A stretch of 43,354 nucleotides of DNA from an uncultured Oscillospiraceae bacterium (lineage in GTDB: Bacteria > Bacillota > Clostridia > Oscillospirales > Oscillospiraceae). Of the stretch, positions 1 through 8,626 are shown in pieces; the stretch's first letter is position 1, and each line of letters opens with the position of its first letter. The stretch covers positions 1 to 43,354 of the forward strand of contig CANQYW010000013.1 in the NCBI GenBank assembly GCA_947628185.1, written 5' to 3'. Made by a program: the position numbers and the translations under genes. Below the pieces are notes generated by a model. It worked only from the letters and a program-made list of their open reading frames with translations. It did not search any database and was not told the origin of the DNA.

Positions 1-68
1 ATAAGCTCGATTCCTCGTTTCTGGCTTTCGTTTATGTTGGCGCTATTTCTATCTTGTTGAAATAGCAC
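1..68 (-). CDS. 5' end of an unidentified gene leaving the left edge
   Basis: A minus-strand frame opens at a GTG (bases 68-66) and stays open for 22 codons to the window edge. It is preceded by AAGGAAGG, a plausible ribosome site, and by an extended -10 promoter about 45 bases upstream. The short peptide is hydrophilic and I do not recognise it. The frame is too short to judge coding character, so this could also be chance. Confidence 0.28.
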   Translation of the reverse strand, partial: MLFQQDRNSANINESQKRGIEL

Positions 69-119
69 TATCCTTCCTTATTTTTAAAACAAGCCATAGT
101 ATAAGTCGGAAACAGTCAC

Positions 120-128
120 ATTATATCA
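120..128 (-). promoter_or_regulatory. Extended -10 promoter element (TGATATAAT)
   Basis: Read on the minus strand, TGATATAAT is a perfect TGn extended -10 box. No good -35 hexamer lies 17 bases upstream. It would drive transcription leftwards into the partial gene at the window edge. Confidence 0.4.
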
Positions 129-183
129 CACCCCTCCCGGCTCCGCCAGTGTCGCAAGCATTTTTTCCGACAATATAATCTGA

Positions 184-207
184 GGGCGGGAGCCGCAGCT
201 CCCGCCC
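184..207 (-). terminator. GC-rich hairpin after the Cys-repeat surface protein
   Basis: GGGCGGGAGC and GCTCCCGCCC form a perfect 10-bp stem with a 4-base loop, about 20 bases past the stop codon of the surface protein. There is no clear U-tract on the minus strand, so termination efficiency is uncertain. Confidence 0.5.
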
Positions 208-226
208 TTGATATATGGGTATTTAA

Positions 227-3200
227 TTAATGTCTTATCTTTTTGCGTCTCGCGAGGTACGCTCCAACGCCCGCCGCCGCCACTATCAGGGCTGCCGCGA
301 ATATCGCCGCGACGTCCTGGGCGGTCTGGGGTGACTGGGGCAGGTCAGAGGGCTCCTTCTCGCCGCAGACCGTGCACTTGCCGTTCTCGAAGACGTGTTT
401 CCCGGTGGCGGGGATGACCTCCGTCCGCTCCTCTCCGCAGACGGTGCACTTAAATGTCCTCACACCGTCCTCCGTGCATGTCGCCGGGGTGGTGACGGTG
501 CCCTCGTCCCAGGTGTGGCCGCCGAGGGAGGGGATCACTTCCGTCCGCTCCTCGCCGCAGACCGTGCACTTAAATGTCCTCACGCCCTCCTCCGTGCATG
601 TGGCCGGGGTGGTGACGGTGCCCTCGTCCCAGGTGTGGCCGCCGAGGGAGGGGATGGGCTCGGTCCTCGTGACGCCGCAGCCGGTGCAGGTGTAGAGCAT
701 GACACCCTCGGTGACGCACCCGGCGGGGGTGACTACCACGCCCTCGTCCCACATGTGTTCGCCGGTGGCGGGGATCTCCTCAAGAAGTTTCTCGCCGCAG
801 ATGGTACATGTGTACTCCTTCTCGCCTGGCATCTCGCCCCGGGCGGGGACGGTGACGACGCCCTCGTCCCAGGTGTGCTGGCCGGTGGCGGGGATGGTCT
901 CGGTGCGCTCCTCGCCGCAGATGGTGCAGACGAAGTGCCTGGCGCCGGGCTCGGCGCAGGTGGGGTCCACATCGGGCCTATTCTCATCTGGCACCCAGTT
1001 GTGGTTCTCGGTGGGCGCCAGCTCCCTGGCGAAGTTGGCTCCGCACTCGTGGCAAGTGGCGACCTCCACGCCCACATCGCCGCAGGTGGGCTCACGGCGG
1101 CGCTCAAAGCCGCCGAAGGCGTGCTGGTGGCCGGAGTAGGGGTTGATGTCGCCGCAGTAGACGCAGACCTCCTGGACGGCACTGGTGTCCCCGTAGGCGC
1201 GGTAGCCGTTGGCGGTATTAACGTTTATGTAGGAGTGGGGGTTGTAGCTCCCGCTCTCCCGGTAGCCGCAGAGCTTACAGGCCTTCCAGCAGTAGTTCTC
1301 GTCGTACTCCGTCACGAACTCGTGCTCCCGCTCCCCGGTGGGGATGGAGCGGCCCTGGGCGATTGTGGCGCCGCAGCTAAGGCAGAATGCGTCGCCGGTG
1401 TAGCCGGTGATCTCTTCGGTGGGGTCGCGGTAGCCCAGAATGACCTCGCCGCCTATGTGGTTCTCGGGGTCCATCTCGCCGTAGACCGCGCCGCAGCCCT
1501 CGCAGATTGCGGGGCTCAGGCACGTGGCCACGCCGCCGGAGTGCTCCTCGGTCTCGCTGACCTGTGAGCAGTCCGGGTTCTGGCACACCCTGTGGTGTCC
1601 GCCCTCGGTGGTGATGCAGGGGCCGGTGAAATTGTGTCCCTCCCGGGCCGTGGTCACGGCGTAGCCGCAGACGGTGCAGAGGATGGATGTGGTGCAGTCG
1701 TGGTCGTCCTCGGCGGGGGTGTGGGCCTCGTGCTGGGTGTAGCCGCATGTCTTGCAGACCCGGTAGTGGTCCGCGGCGTCCCGCTGCCAGTCGCCGAAGT
1801 CATGTTCATCGTAGTCGGTCCGCGTGCGGCAGTTTACGCACTCGTGCCAGTGGTGGGTGCTGTCGCTGTGCCAGTCGGGGCCGATGGTGTGCTCATTTGT
1901 GAGTTTCGGTATGACCTGACCCTCAGAGAGAACTTTCTCACAGCCGAGGCAGTAGGTGTCGCCGGTGTAGCCCTCGGTGGTCTCGGTGGGTGCCTTGTAG
2001 TTCCTGACCTCCGTCTCGCCTGTGTGGTTCTCGGGGTCCTTCTCGCCGTAGTCCGAGTTGCAGACCGTGCAGTGGGCCGGGGCGGCGCAGGTGGCGGCGC
2101 CGTCGTGGACGCCCTCCTCGCCGATGACGGAGCAGTCCGGATTCTCGCACTCCCTATAGTGTACCCGCTCGTCGCCGTACTTCCAGGCGGACCAGTTGTG
2201 GCCCTCCTCGCCTTTCAGCAGTACAAAGTCACAGGTGACGCAGTAGGTGGCGGTGGTGCAGTCGTGGTCGCCATCATTTACGTATGTGTGGGCGTAGAGG
2301 ACGCTCTTCTCGCAGCCCTCGTTTGAGCAATACTGATAGTGTCCGTCGCTGCCGGTATAGTGGAACTCACCCGCCGGGGCGTGGGCCTTGGCGCGGATGT
2401 ACTCCATCTTGCAGACGTCGCAGTAAACAGGCGTGGAGCAGTCGCCGTCGTCGGTGCCGGTGTGGTCCTCCTCACGGCTCGATGTACAGCCGGGGTTCCG
2501 GCAGACGCTCCTGTGGGTCCTGTAGTTGTCCTCGACTTCCGTCCAGGGGCCGTAGTCGTGGCTCTCCTTCGCCGCCACGGTGACGAGGCCGCAGACGGAG
2601 CACTTCGTCTCCGTGAGGCAGTCGCCATCCTCCTGGGCGTCGTGGTGGCCGCTCTCAGTGGCGCCGCAGACGGTACAAGTCCTTGTGTGGGACGTCTCGT
2701 CGGTGGTCCATTCACCGAACTTGTGGCCCTCGGTGACGGTGTAGGAACAGCCGGTGTGCTGGCACTTGCCGGTGTGGGTGCCGTCGGCGTTCTGGACCCA
2801 GTTCATATTGTGGCTATCCTGTTTCTCCTCCATGACGTGGCCGCAGAGCTCACACTTCGTCTCGGTGAGGCAGGAGTCATCGGCGGAGGCGTTGTGGGTG
2901 CCGGTCTCCTCAAGGCCGCAGACGGAGCAGACGCGCTTGTGGGTGCTCCCGTCAACCGATTCCCAGTCGCCAAAGCTGTGCTCGTGGTTCGCGGTGTCCG
3001 TGACCGTGCAGCCCGGCGTCTGGCAAGCGCGGGTGCATTGGGTCTTATCCGCGTTGTATTCCCACTCGCCCCAGTTGTGCTCGCCGGTTGCCGTGACTAA
3101 GGGGTGATTACAGACCTCGCAGAATATCCCCTTGGTGCAATCGGCGTCGGAGGCTGTCTTGTGCCGTTCCTCATAAATGTGCACACTACAGCCATAATTC

Positions 3201-4924
3201 GTGCAGTCGTACCAATGTTTTTCACCGTCGGCCATATATACTCCTCGGGTATATGCGTGGCCGCTCTGTGCCCTGGTGAACACATAGTTGCAGTCAGGGC
3301 ACACATTAGCCGTGAGGCAGTTTCCATCATCGGCCATGTGTGTCTCATCATGGTAAATCGTCTCGGACTTCTGACACACCGTGCATGTGTGGGTGTGACT
3401 CTCTAACTTCCCTTTCCATTCGCCCCAGGTGTGATCCACAAGTCCTTCTGTGTGACCACAGTTCTGGCATTTATACCAGTGCTGGGTGTAATCTGACATC
3501 AGGACAAGATCGTGTTTTTCCTTTACCTCTGTGTCATTAGCGTCCTCAATTCCGCAGTACTTGCATGTTTTCTTCGTAGTGCAGTCGTCGTCAGCATCTA
3601 TGTATAAGTGGTCGCCCTGGGCCGGAATCTCGACTTGGGAGCCCGGCTTTATGGTGTCGCAGTTAATACAGTGGTATGACTGCTTTCCGGGCGACGTGCA
3701 TGTGCTGGGCACATCTATGACATAGACATAGCGCCAGGCGTGGGAGTACGGAACCGGAGCTGTTTCTGATGCCGTGCAACCATCAGTTTTACAGTGGCGC
3801 ACCTTTTCACCATTGGTTTGGGTCTTGCAGTCGGAGGCCTTAGTGCTCTCCCAGCCGCCCCAATTGTGGGACCAAGGTATCACTCTCTCGTAGCTATCAT
3901 CACAGAGGACGCACTTGTACCTCGTCACGCCGTTCTTCTCCTCTGCGCAGTTGGGGGACTCTATCACTGTTCCGTTGAACGGATACATATGCCCCAGGGC
4001 GGAGAGGGCCACGGCGTCCTTCACGGCCCCGCAATCTTTACACTCATAATATGCGGAACCTATTGTGCCATTGTGATCCGCCGGTTTAACCACAAGTTTC
4101 CACTCGTGATCATAATCATTCCCAATGTCGGAACCTTCCGTCATCTGGGCAAAACCGCAACGGGAACAAACCTGTTTCGTCCCGGCGTGCCCGCAGGAAT
4201 CTTTAACCGTCTCTTCCTTAAGATCATGTTTTAGAGGATTTTTCAGAGGCCGTGTCGCATAGGGGAATCTTGCGTTGCCGCAGTTCTTGCAGTAGTAGAC
4301 AGTCTGTCCGTTGTACTTGCTCATAACGCAGTCAGCGTCCTTTGTGGTGAGTGAACAGGCTATCTCGTCATGGGCTTTGTAGACTGTAATTGTGAGGTTG
4401 GAGGTGTTGCCATTTACATCAGTCGCTGTGATTTCGAGATTGCCTACGGATGGGGTGAAAACATATTCTTTCTCACCTTCACCGAAGTTCTTCTCCTCCC
4501 CTCCAACCTTTACGCTCTTCAGACCATCTTTGTCTGAGACGGTCACCTTCACGTCGTCGGAGAGGCAGAACTTTGTGTAATCCTTTCCGCTCTTGAAGTT
4601 GTAGTTCTCCGGCATATAGCCGCCCTTGGGCGCCGCGCTGACCGTGATGTTCGGCCCCTTGCCGTCCGCGGCGGGCTCGGAATTGGGCTCCTGGGCAGGT
4701 TCAGCCACGGGCTCCGTCACAGGTACTGCATCGGATACTTCATCAGGTACTTCTTCGGGTACTTCCTCCGTCTCGGCGGCGTCGGTGATCTCAGCCGCCG
4801 GCTCGGCCTCGTCGTGTACGTGCTCGTGGGGCTCCTCCTCCACGGCGGCGGCCGGCATGGTGAGGCACGAGGCCACCATCACCAGGCACAGCAGCATAGA
4901 GATAGCGCGTCTTATGTTTTTCAT
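227..4924 (-). CDS. Cell-surface protein with about thirty CxxC repeat motifs
   Basis: A secreted, probably wall- or membrane-anchored protein of 1565 residues; ligand unknown. I start it at the ATG at 4924, 22 codons inside the longest frame, because GGAGG lies just upstream, a consensus promoter overlaps the longer frame, and the new N-terminus (MKNIRRAISMLLCLVMVAS) is a typical signal peptide. A Glu/Pro-rich linker and an Ig-like segment follow. Most of the protein is repeats carrying CxxC pairs (about 32 counted), often in the form TCTVCG. The last units are regular 40-residue repeats containing HTWDEG and IP(A/S)(T/L)G. The C-terminus has one hydrophobic segment and RRKK. The residues before it, SPQTAQD, resemble an SPQTG sortase signal in which the essential Gly is Ala. 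The CxxC pairs could bind zinc or form disulphides; the sequence does not decide this. Confidence 0.85.
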   Translation of the reverse strand: MKNIRRAISMLLCLVMVASCLTMPAAAVEEEPHEHVHDEAEPAAEITDAAETEEVPEEVPDEVSDAVPVTEPVAEPAQEPNSEPAADGKGPNITVSAAPKGGYMPENYNFKSGKDYTKFCLSDDVKVTVSDKDGLKSVKVGGEEKNFGEGEKEYVFTPSVGNLEITATDVNGNTSNLTITVYKAHDEIACSLTTKDADCVMSKYNGQTVYYCKNCGNARFPYATRPLKNPLKHDLKEETVKDSCGHAGTKQVCSRCGFAQMTEGSDIGNDYDHEWKLVVKPADHNGTIGSAYYECKDCGAVKDAVALSALGHMYPFNGTVIESPNCAEEKNGVTRYKCVLCDDSYERVIPWSHNWGGWESTKASDCKTQTNGEKVRHCKTDGCTASETAPVPYSHAWRYVYVIDVPSTCTSPGKQSYHCINCDTIKPGSQVEIPAQGDHLYIDADDDCTTKKTCKYCGIEDANDTEVKEKHDLVLMSDYTQHWYKCQNCGHTEGLVDHTWGEWKGKLESHTHTCTVCQKSETIYHDETHMADDGNCLTANVCPDCNYVFTRAQSGHAYTRGVYMADGEKHWYDCTNYGCSVHIYEERHKTASDADCTKGIFCEVCNHPLVTATGEHNWGEWEYNADKTQCTRACQTPGCTVTDTANHEHSFGDWESVDGSTHKRVCSVCGLEETGTHNASADDSCLTETKCELCGHVMEEKQDSHNMNWVQNADGTHTGKCQHTGCSYTVTEGHKFGEWTTDETSHTRTCTVCGATESGHHDAQEDGDCLTETKCSVCGLVTVAAKESHDYGPWTEVEDNYRTHRSVCRNPGCTSSREEDHTGTDDGDCSTPVYCDVCKMEYIRAKAHAPAGEFHYTGSDGHYQYCSNEGCEKSVLYAHTYVNDGDHDCTTATYCVTCDFVLLKGEEGHNWSAWKYGDERVHYRECENPDCSVIGEEGVHDGAATCAAPAHCTVCNSDYGEKDPENHTGETEVRNYKAPTETTEGYTGDTYCLGCEKVLSEGQVIPKLTNEHTIGPDWHSDSTHHWHECVNCRTRTDYDEHDFGDWQRDAADHYRVCKTCGYTQHEAHTPAEDDHDCTTSILCTVCGYAVTTAREGHNFTGPCITTEGGHHRVCQNPDCSQVSETEEHSGGVATCLSPAICEGCGAVYGEMDPENHIGGEVILGYRDPTEEITGYTGDAFCLSCGATIAQGRSIPTGEREHEFVTEYDENYCWKACKLCGYRESGSYNPHSYINVNTANGYRAYGDTSAVQEVCVYCGDINPYSGHQHAFGGFERRREPTCGDVGVEVATCHECGANFARELAPTENHNWVPDENRPDVDPTCAEPGARHFVCTICGEERTETIPATGQHTWDEGVVTVPARGEMPGEKEYTCTICGEKLLEEIPATGEHMWDEGVVVTPAGCVTEGVMLYTCTGCGVTRTEPIPSLGGHTWDEGTVTTPATCTEEGVRTFKCTVCGEERTEVIPSLGGHTWDEGTVTTPATCTEDGVRTFKCTVCGEERTEVIPATGKHVFENGKCTVCGEKEPSDLPQSPQTAQDVAAIFAAALIVAAAGVGAYLARRKKIRH
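398..877 (-). repeat. Four tandem 120-bp units in the surface-protein gene
   Basis: Units at 398-517, 518-637, 638-757 and 758-877 each encode 40 residues with HxWDEG, CT(V/I/G)CG and an IPxxG end. The first two in genome order are nearly identical at DNA level, which points to recent duplication or gene conversion. Older, less regular units continue through most of the gene. Confidence 0.85.
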
Positions 4925-4961
4925 GATGCGTCCCTCCATAATAGATTTGACTTCTGCGTGT

Positions 4962-4990
4962 ATTCTACCAGAGAGGACGTATAATGTCAA
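4962..4990 (-). promoter_or_regulatory. Sigma-A promoter of the Cys-repeat surface protein
   Basis: On the minus strand, TTGACA (4990-4985), a 17-base spacer and TAGAAT (4967-4962). The expected transcription start near 4955 leaves a leader of about 30 bases before the ATG at 4924, which supports that start over the longer frame. Confidence 0.8.
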
Positions 4991-5082
4991 TCTGTTTTAC
5001 TCCAAAAGACGCCACAAAAAGTTTTGGAAAATGCCCTTTTTTGCCAGTATTACATTATATTTTGTCTAATTAATTAGCTAAT

Positions 5083-5874
5083 TCAGCCGCGGCCCCGGGC
5101 GCTGTCGAAATCGCTGACGACTGAGAGCATGTCCCCCGGCAGACGGGCCCTCATCTGGAGGACAAGCTCCTCCGGCACGCCGTACATGGCCTCCGCCACG
5201 CTCCCCGCGATGCACGTGAGGGTGTCGCAGTCGCCCCCCAGGGAGACGGCGGTGCGGATGACGTCCTCAAAGCTCTCCCCCTCCAAAAAGGCGGTGAGGG
5301 CCTCCGGCACAGTCTCCTGGCAGCTCTCCACGTGGCGGTAGGCGGGGCGTATCTCGTCGCATGTGCGGGAGAGGTCGTAGCCGAACTCCCGCTCCACATA
5401 GGCGCGGATCTCCGACTTCCCGGCGCCGGTGCGGGCGAGGAAGATAGCGGCGGCTGTGGCCTCCGCGCCCTTCAGCCCCTCCGGGTGGTTGTGGGTGACC
5501 TGGGCAGTCACGCGGGCCACGGCCCTCGTCCGCTCAATGGTGGGGTAGAGCCACCCCGCCGGGGAGACGCGCATGGCGGAGCCGTTGCCGTAACTCCCGT
5601 AGGGCTCCGGGTGGGATGAGCGCAGCCATCTGCCGAACCTGTAGCCGTAACCGGCCCTGGGGTAGCGGCGGCCCCAGCGGCGCATGGACTGGATGAGATT
5701 TTGCTCCATCTCCTCCTCCGGGGCGAGGCACAGCGCCTCCGCCACGGCGATGGTCATAACGGTGTCATCTGTGTAGGTGCAGCCCCTATCGAAGAAGGGG
5801 AAGTCCTTCGTCTTGCCGCCCCTGTCAAACTCGTAGGGCGAGCCTATGATGTCGCCAAGTATAGCTCCGTACAT
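5083..5874 (-). CDS. ADP-ribosylglycohydrolase family protein (DraG-like)
   Basis: A 263-residue cytoplasmic enzyme of the ADP-ribosylglycohydrolase fold, which removes ADP-ribose from proteins or small molecules using two metal ions. Diagnostic motifs are the N-terminal GAILGDIIGSPYEF, the metal-binding YTDDT near residue 36, NHPEG in the middle, and the C-terminal SLGGDCDTLTCIAG, which supplies the second metal-binding Asp pair. The key acidic residues are all present and the length is normal for the family. AGGAGG lies 7 bases before the ATG. It sits alone between two differently expressed units. The actual substrate (modified Arg, Ser, nucleic acid end or a small metabolite) cannot be told from sequence. 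The TIR protein nearby is another possible NAD-linked enzyme, but a functional link is only a guess. Confidence 0.93.
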   Translation of the reverse strand: MYGAILGDIIGSPYEFDRGGKTKDFPFFDRGCTYTDDTVMTIAVAEALCLAPEEEMEQNLIQSMRRWGRRYPRAGYGYRFGRWLRSSHPEPYGSYGNGSAMRVSPAGWLYPTIERTRAVARVTAQVTHNHPEGLKGAEATAAAIFLARTGAGKSEIRAYVEREFGYDLSRTCDEIRPAYRHVESCQETVPEALTAFLEGESFEDVIRTAVSLGGDCDTLTCIAGSVAEAMYGVPEELVLQMRARLPGDMLSVVSDFDSARGRG

Positions 5875-6015
5875 ATCCTTTACCTCCTGTAAATTAATTT
5901 ATGCTCATATTATGCCATATTTCCGCCGCTACGGGGTCGCCTCCGGGGCGACATATGTCCTGTCCCCATATTACACCGGGAGAAGGGCAATTTCAAGCTC
6001 GCGGGGTGATTCTCC

Positions 6016-6044
6016 TTGAAACCGTGGACTACCTGTGATATCCT
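6016..6044 (+). promoter_or_regulatory. Candidate promoter of the oxidoreductase-TIR-PP2C run
   Basis: TTGAAA, a 17-base spacer and TATCCT lie 35 bases before the ATG at 6079. The match is 5/6 and 4/6 to consensus. Its position inside the longest possible reading frame argues for the downstream ATG as the true start. Confidence 0.5.
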
Positions 6045-6078
6045 TATCTCATCACAAACGAGAAAGCGGGGTCATCAC

Positions 6079-7356
6079 ATGAAAAAGGTACGTGTCGCCA
6101 TAATCGGTCTCGGCAACAGGGGACTTCACGCTTACGCCGCCTGCGTGAAACTCTACCCGGAGAAGATGGAGATAGCCGCCGCGGCGGACATAAGCCCGGA
6201 GAGGCTGGAGCTGACCCGAAAGCTCTACGGCCTCCCGGAGAGCGCCTGTTACCCATCCGCGGAGGCGCTCTTGGAGCGGGGGAAAATAGCCGACGCGGCC
6301 TTCATCTGCACCCAGGACCGACAGCACTTCGCCCACGCCTCCCGGGCTCTGGAGCTGGGCTACGACCTCCTGCTGGAGAAACCCATCTCCCCGGAGGTGG
6401 AGGAGTGCCGCCGTCTCGTGGAGCTGGCGGAGAAACTTGGGCGGCGGGTCTCCGTCTGCCATGTACTGCGTTACACCCCTTTCTACGGGGAGCTCAAGCG
6501 GCTCATTGACGAGGGCGCCGTGGGGGACGTGGTGAACGTCCAGCACGTGGAGAACGTCATCTACTGGCACCAGGCCCACAGTTTCGTCCGGGGGAACTGG
6601 CGAAATAGCGGCGAGTCCAGCCCCATGATACTCCAAAAGTGCTGTCACGACACGGACCTCCTGGTGTGGCTCCTGGGCCGCCGGGCGGCGAAGGTCTCGA
6701 GTTTCGGCGGGCTCTATGAGTTTAGGCCAGAGCGGGCGCCAGAGGGGGCGGCCCTCAGGTGCGTTGACTGCCCCGTGCGGCGGGACTGCCCCTACGACGC
6801 GGAGAAAATATACCTCACGAACCCCGGCACGGGCCTCCTGCGCGGCAACACCGGCTGGCCGGTGGACGTGCTGGCCCCGGAGCCCGACGAGCCCAGCATC
6901 CGCCGGGCCATAGAGGAGGGCCCCTATGGCCGGTGCGTCTACCGCTGCGACAACGACGTCTGCGACCACCAGGTGGTGAACATAGAGCTCGAGGGGGGCG
7001 TCACGGCCCAGCTCACCATGTGCGCCTTCACGAAACGCGGCGGCCGGGACACCGTCCTCATGGGCACGAAGGGGCAGATAATAGCGAACCTCTCGGAGCA
7101 GATGATACACGTCCTCCCCTACTCCGGCGAAAATTACGACGTAGACGTCCGCAAACTCGCCCACGACCTCTCCGGTCACGCCGGCGGCGACACGCGGCTC
7201 GTGGAAGACTTCTTAGACATCGTCTCCGGCGCGCCGGAGAGTCCCCGCACCACCACCCTCGCCCAGTCCGCCGAGAGCCACTACATAGCCTTCGCGGCGG
7301 AGCTCTCCCGGCTCCAGGGCGGGAGGGCCGTGGACATGCGGGAGTTCCGGGAGTGA
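6079..7356 (+). CDS. Gfo/Idh/MocA family NAD(P)-dependent oxidoreductase
   Basis: A 425-residue cytoplasmic dehydrogenase of the Gfo/Idh/MocA family, which oxidises or epimerises sugars and related polyols with NAD(P). The N-terminus VRVAIIGLGNRG is the Rossmann GxGxxG, and LLEKPISPEVEEC carries the conserved EKP lysine. The C-terminal half is the usual mixed beta-sheet domain. An odd feature is a set of cysteines around residues 230-310 (CVDCPVRRDCPY and CVYRCDNDVCDH), which could bind a metal; similar Cys-rich versions occur in family members, but substrate is unknown. The ATG at 6079 was preferred over an upstream TTG because a promoter-like sequence overlaps that longer frame. The TIR gene follows after 22 bases, so the two are probably co-transcribed. 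Confidence 0.9.
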   Translation: MKKVRVAIIGLGNRGLHAYAACVKLYPEKMEIAAAADISPERLELTRKLYGLPESACYPSAEALLERGKIADAAFICTQDRQHFAHASRALELGYDLLLEKPISPEVEECRRLVELAEKLGRRVSVCHVLRYTPFYGELKRLIDEGAVGDVVNVQHVENVIYWHQAHSFVRGNWRNSGESSPMILQKCCHDTDLLVWLLGRRAAKVSSFGGLYEFRPERAPEGAALRCVDCPVRRDCPYDAEKIYLTNPGTGLLRGNTGWPVDVLAPEPDEPSIRRAIEEGPYGRCVYRCDNDVCDHQVVNIELEGGVTAQLTMCAFTKRGGRDTVLMGTKGQIIANLSEQMIHVLPYSGENYDVDVRKLAHDLSGHAGGDTRLVEDFLDIVSGAPESPRTTTLAQSAESHYIAFAAELSRLQGGRAVDMREFRE

Positions 7357-7378
7357 ACATCCCCCCAGGAGGTATAAA

Positions 7379-8626
7379 ATGGGCAAGGACATATTCATAA
7401 GCTACCGCCGGGAGGACGGCTACCTCTTTGCAAAGGCGCTGGAGTCCGAGCTCACGGGCCGGGGGTTCTCCGTCTTCTTCGACCGGGAGGACCTGCACAC
7501 CGGGGACGTCTTCCCCGAAAAGCTCCGTTCTGCCGTCGAGGAGTGCCGCGACTTCATAGCCGTCTGCTCACCGGCGTATCTGGGGGTGAGCCGGCGCGGC
7601 GTCCGGCGCATCACGGACCCGGGGGACTGGGTACGGCAGGAGCTCTCCTCCGCGCTGACCCTTGGCTGCAGGGTACTGCCGGTGCTCACCGACCCCTCCG
7701 CTTTCCCGGGAAGGGACGAACTTCCGGGGAATATAGCGGCGCTGGCCGACGTAAACTACATAGAATATAGTCAGGACGTCACCATTGACGAGTTCGTCCC
7801 GAAACTCATCCCCCGCCTCTCCCCCGAGACCATTGAGAACAGCCGCCGGAACCTCCTCCTTGAGCGGGTGCGGGGGGTCTCGGACGAGGACACCCCAAAT
7901 TACAATATCCTCGTGCAGCGGACGGCCATGAGCTGCACGGAGAAAGAGATCAACGAGAAGATCCTCCCCATACTCTCCTCCCAGGAGGAGGCGCGGGTGA
8001 GGTTCACGGCCTACTACACGGCCTACACCTTCTTCCGCCGTTTCCACTACCACGAGCGGGTGAAGGGCCTGGTGGAGGAGCACTGCAGGGAGTTTGAGGA
8101 TTTCAAATTCAGCAACGTAATAATGTCCCAGTACTACCGGTTCCGCTTTGAGGACACCACCGGCGAGCGGGAGGACCTGGCCCGGGCCATTGAGTACGCC
8201 CGCCGGGGCGCGGAACTCATACCGGGCAACTCCGGGGTGCTACTCACATACGCGGAGCTCGTGGCCATCGCCCTGGAGTCCGGTTTCCGGGAGTACCGGC
8301 GTCAGCTCTCCCCCGCCGTCGAGGCCGTCCGCCGGGCCATGGAGATGAACAAGGGGTACGCCAAACAGTTTTGCATCTACGGCCGGCTCCTCTTCCACTG
8401 CGGAAGGGAGCGGGAGGCCATACTTGAAATCAAGAGGGCAATCGACTTGGAAAATAGTGAAAATAGAGACTCATTCATACGCATAACTCAGTATTACGAC
8501 TATATAAATCAGATAAAGATAAGCTCCGCCTACTCAAGGGCCAAACGGTTGGGGGCGATGTCGCTGGCGCTGGGCGCGCTGGCCCTGGCGCTGTCACTTC
8601 TCGCGCTAATGGGGGTGGGACTATGA
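7379..8626 (+). CDS. TIR-domain protein with helical repeats and a C-terminal membrane anchor
   Basis: A 415-residue protein. Residues 1-150 form a TIR domain: KDIFISYRREDG at the start, a BB-loop-like FFDREDLHTGD, and DWVRQELSSAL, whose Glu sits where catalytic TIR domains place the NAD-cleaving Glu. The middle (about 150-385) is helical with TPR-like character (ARAIEYARRGAELIPGNS, KQFCIYGRLLFHCGREREA). The last 25 residues are one hydrophobic segment, so the protein is probably tail-anchored with TIR in the cytoplasm. Bacterial TIR proteins are often NAD hydrolases or signal producers in anti-phage defence, but some are scaffolds. AGGAGG precedes the ATG. The stop overlaps the PP2C-like gene by ATGA, so the two are translationally coupled. 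Target and trigger are unknown. Confidence 0.9.
   Translation: MGKDIFISYRREDGYLFAKALESELTGRGFSVFFDREDLHTGDVFPEKLRSAVEECRDFIAVCSPAYLGVSRRGVRRITDPGDWVRQELSSALTLGCRVLPVLTDPSAFPGRDELPGNIAALADVNYIEYSQDVTIDEFVPKLIPRLSPETIENSRRNLLLERVRGVSDEDTPNYNILVQRTAMSCTEKEINEKILPILSSQEEARVRFTAYYTAYTFFRRFHYHERVKGLVEEHCREFEDFKFSNVIMSQYYRFRFEDTTGEREDLARAIEYARRGAELIPGNSGVLLTYAELVAIALESGFREYRRQLSPAVEAVRRAMEMNKGYAKQFCIYGRLLFHCGREREAILEIKRAIDLENSENRDSFIRITQYYDYINQIKISSAYSRAKRLGAMSLALGALALALSLLALMGVGL

Noticed and set aside
42-65. GCTATTTC/GAAATAGC inverted repeat near the left edge
   Set aside because: It is short, lies within a possible coding start, and lacks a T-run; no function can be supported.
395-3100. Long open frames on the plus strand opposite the Cys-repeat surface protein (up to 390 codons)
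   Set aside because: They mirror the repeats of the minus-strand gene, lack ribosome sites and give low-complexity Gly/Val/Ala protein; GC-rich third positions keep the antisense frame open.
4925-4990. N-terminal extension of the surface protein to 4990
   Set aside because: It would overlap the -35/-10 promoter and place a non-signal sequence before an ideal signal peptide; GGAGG precedes the ATG at 4924.
6052-7179. 375-codon minus-strand frame opposite the oxidoreductase
   Set aside because: The plus strand encodes a clear Gfo/Idh/MocA protein; the antisense product has no recognisable family.
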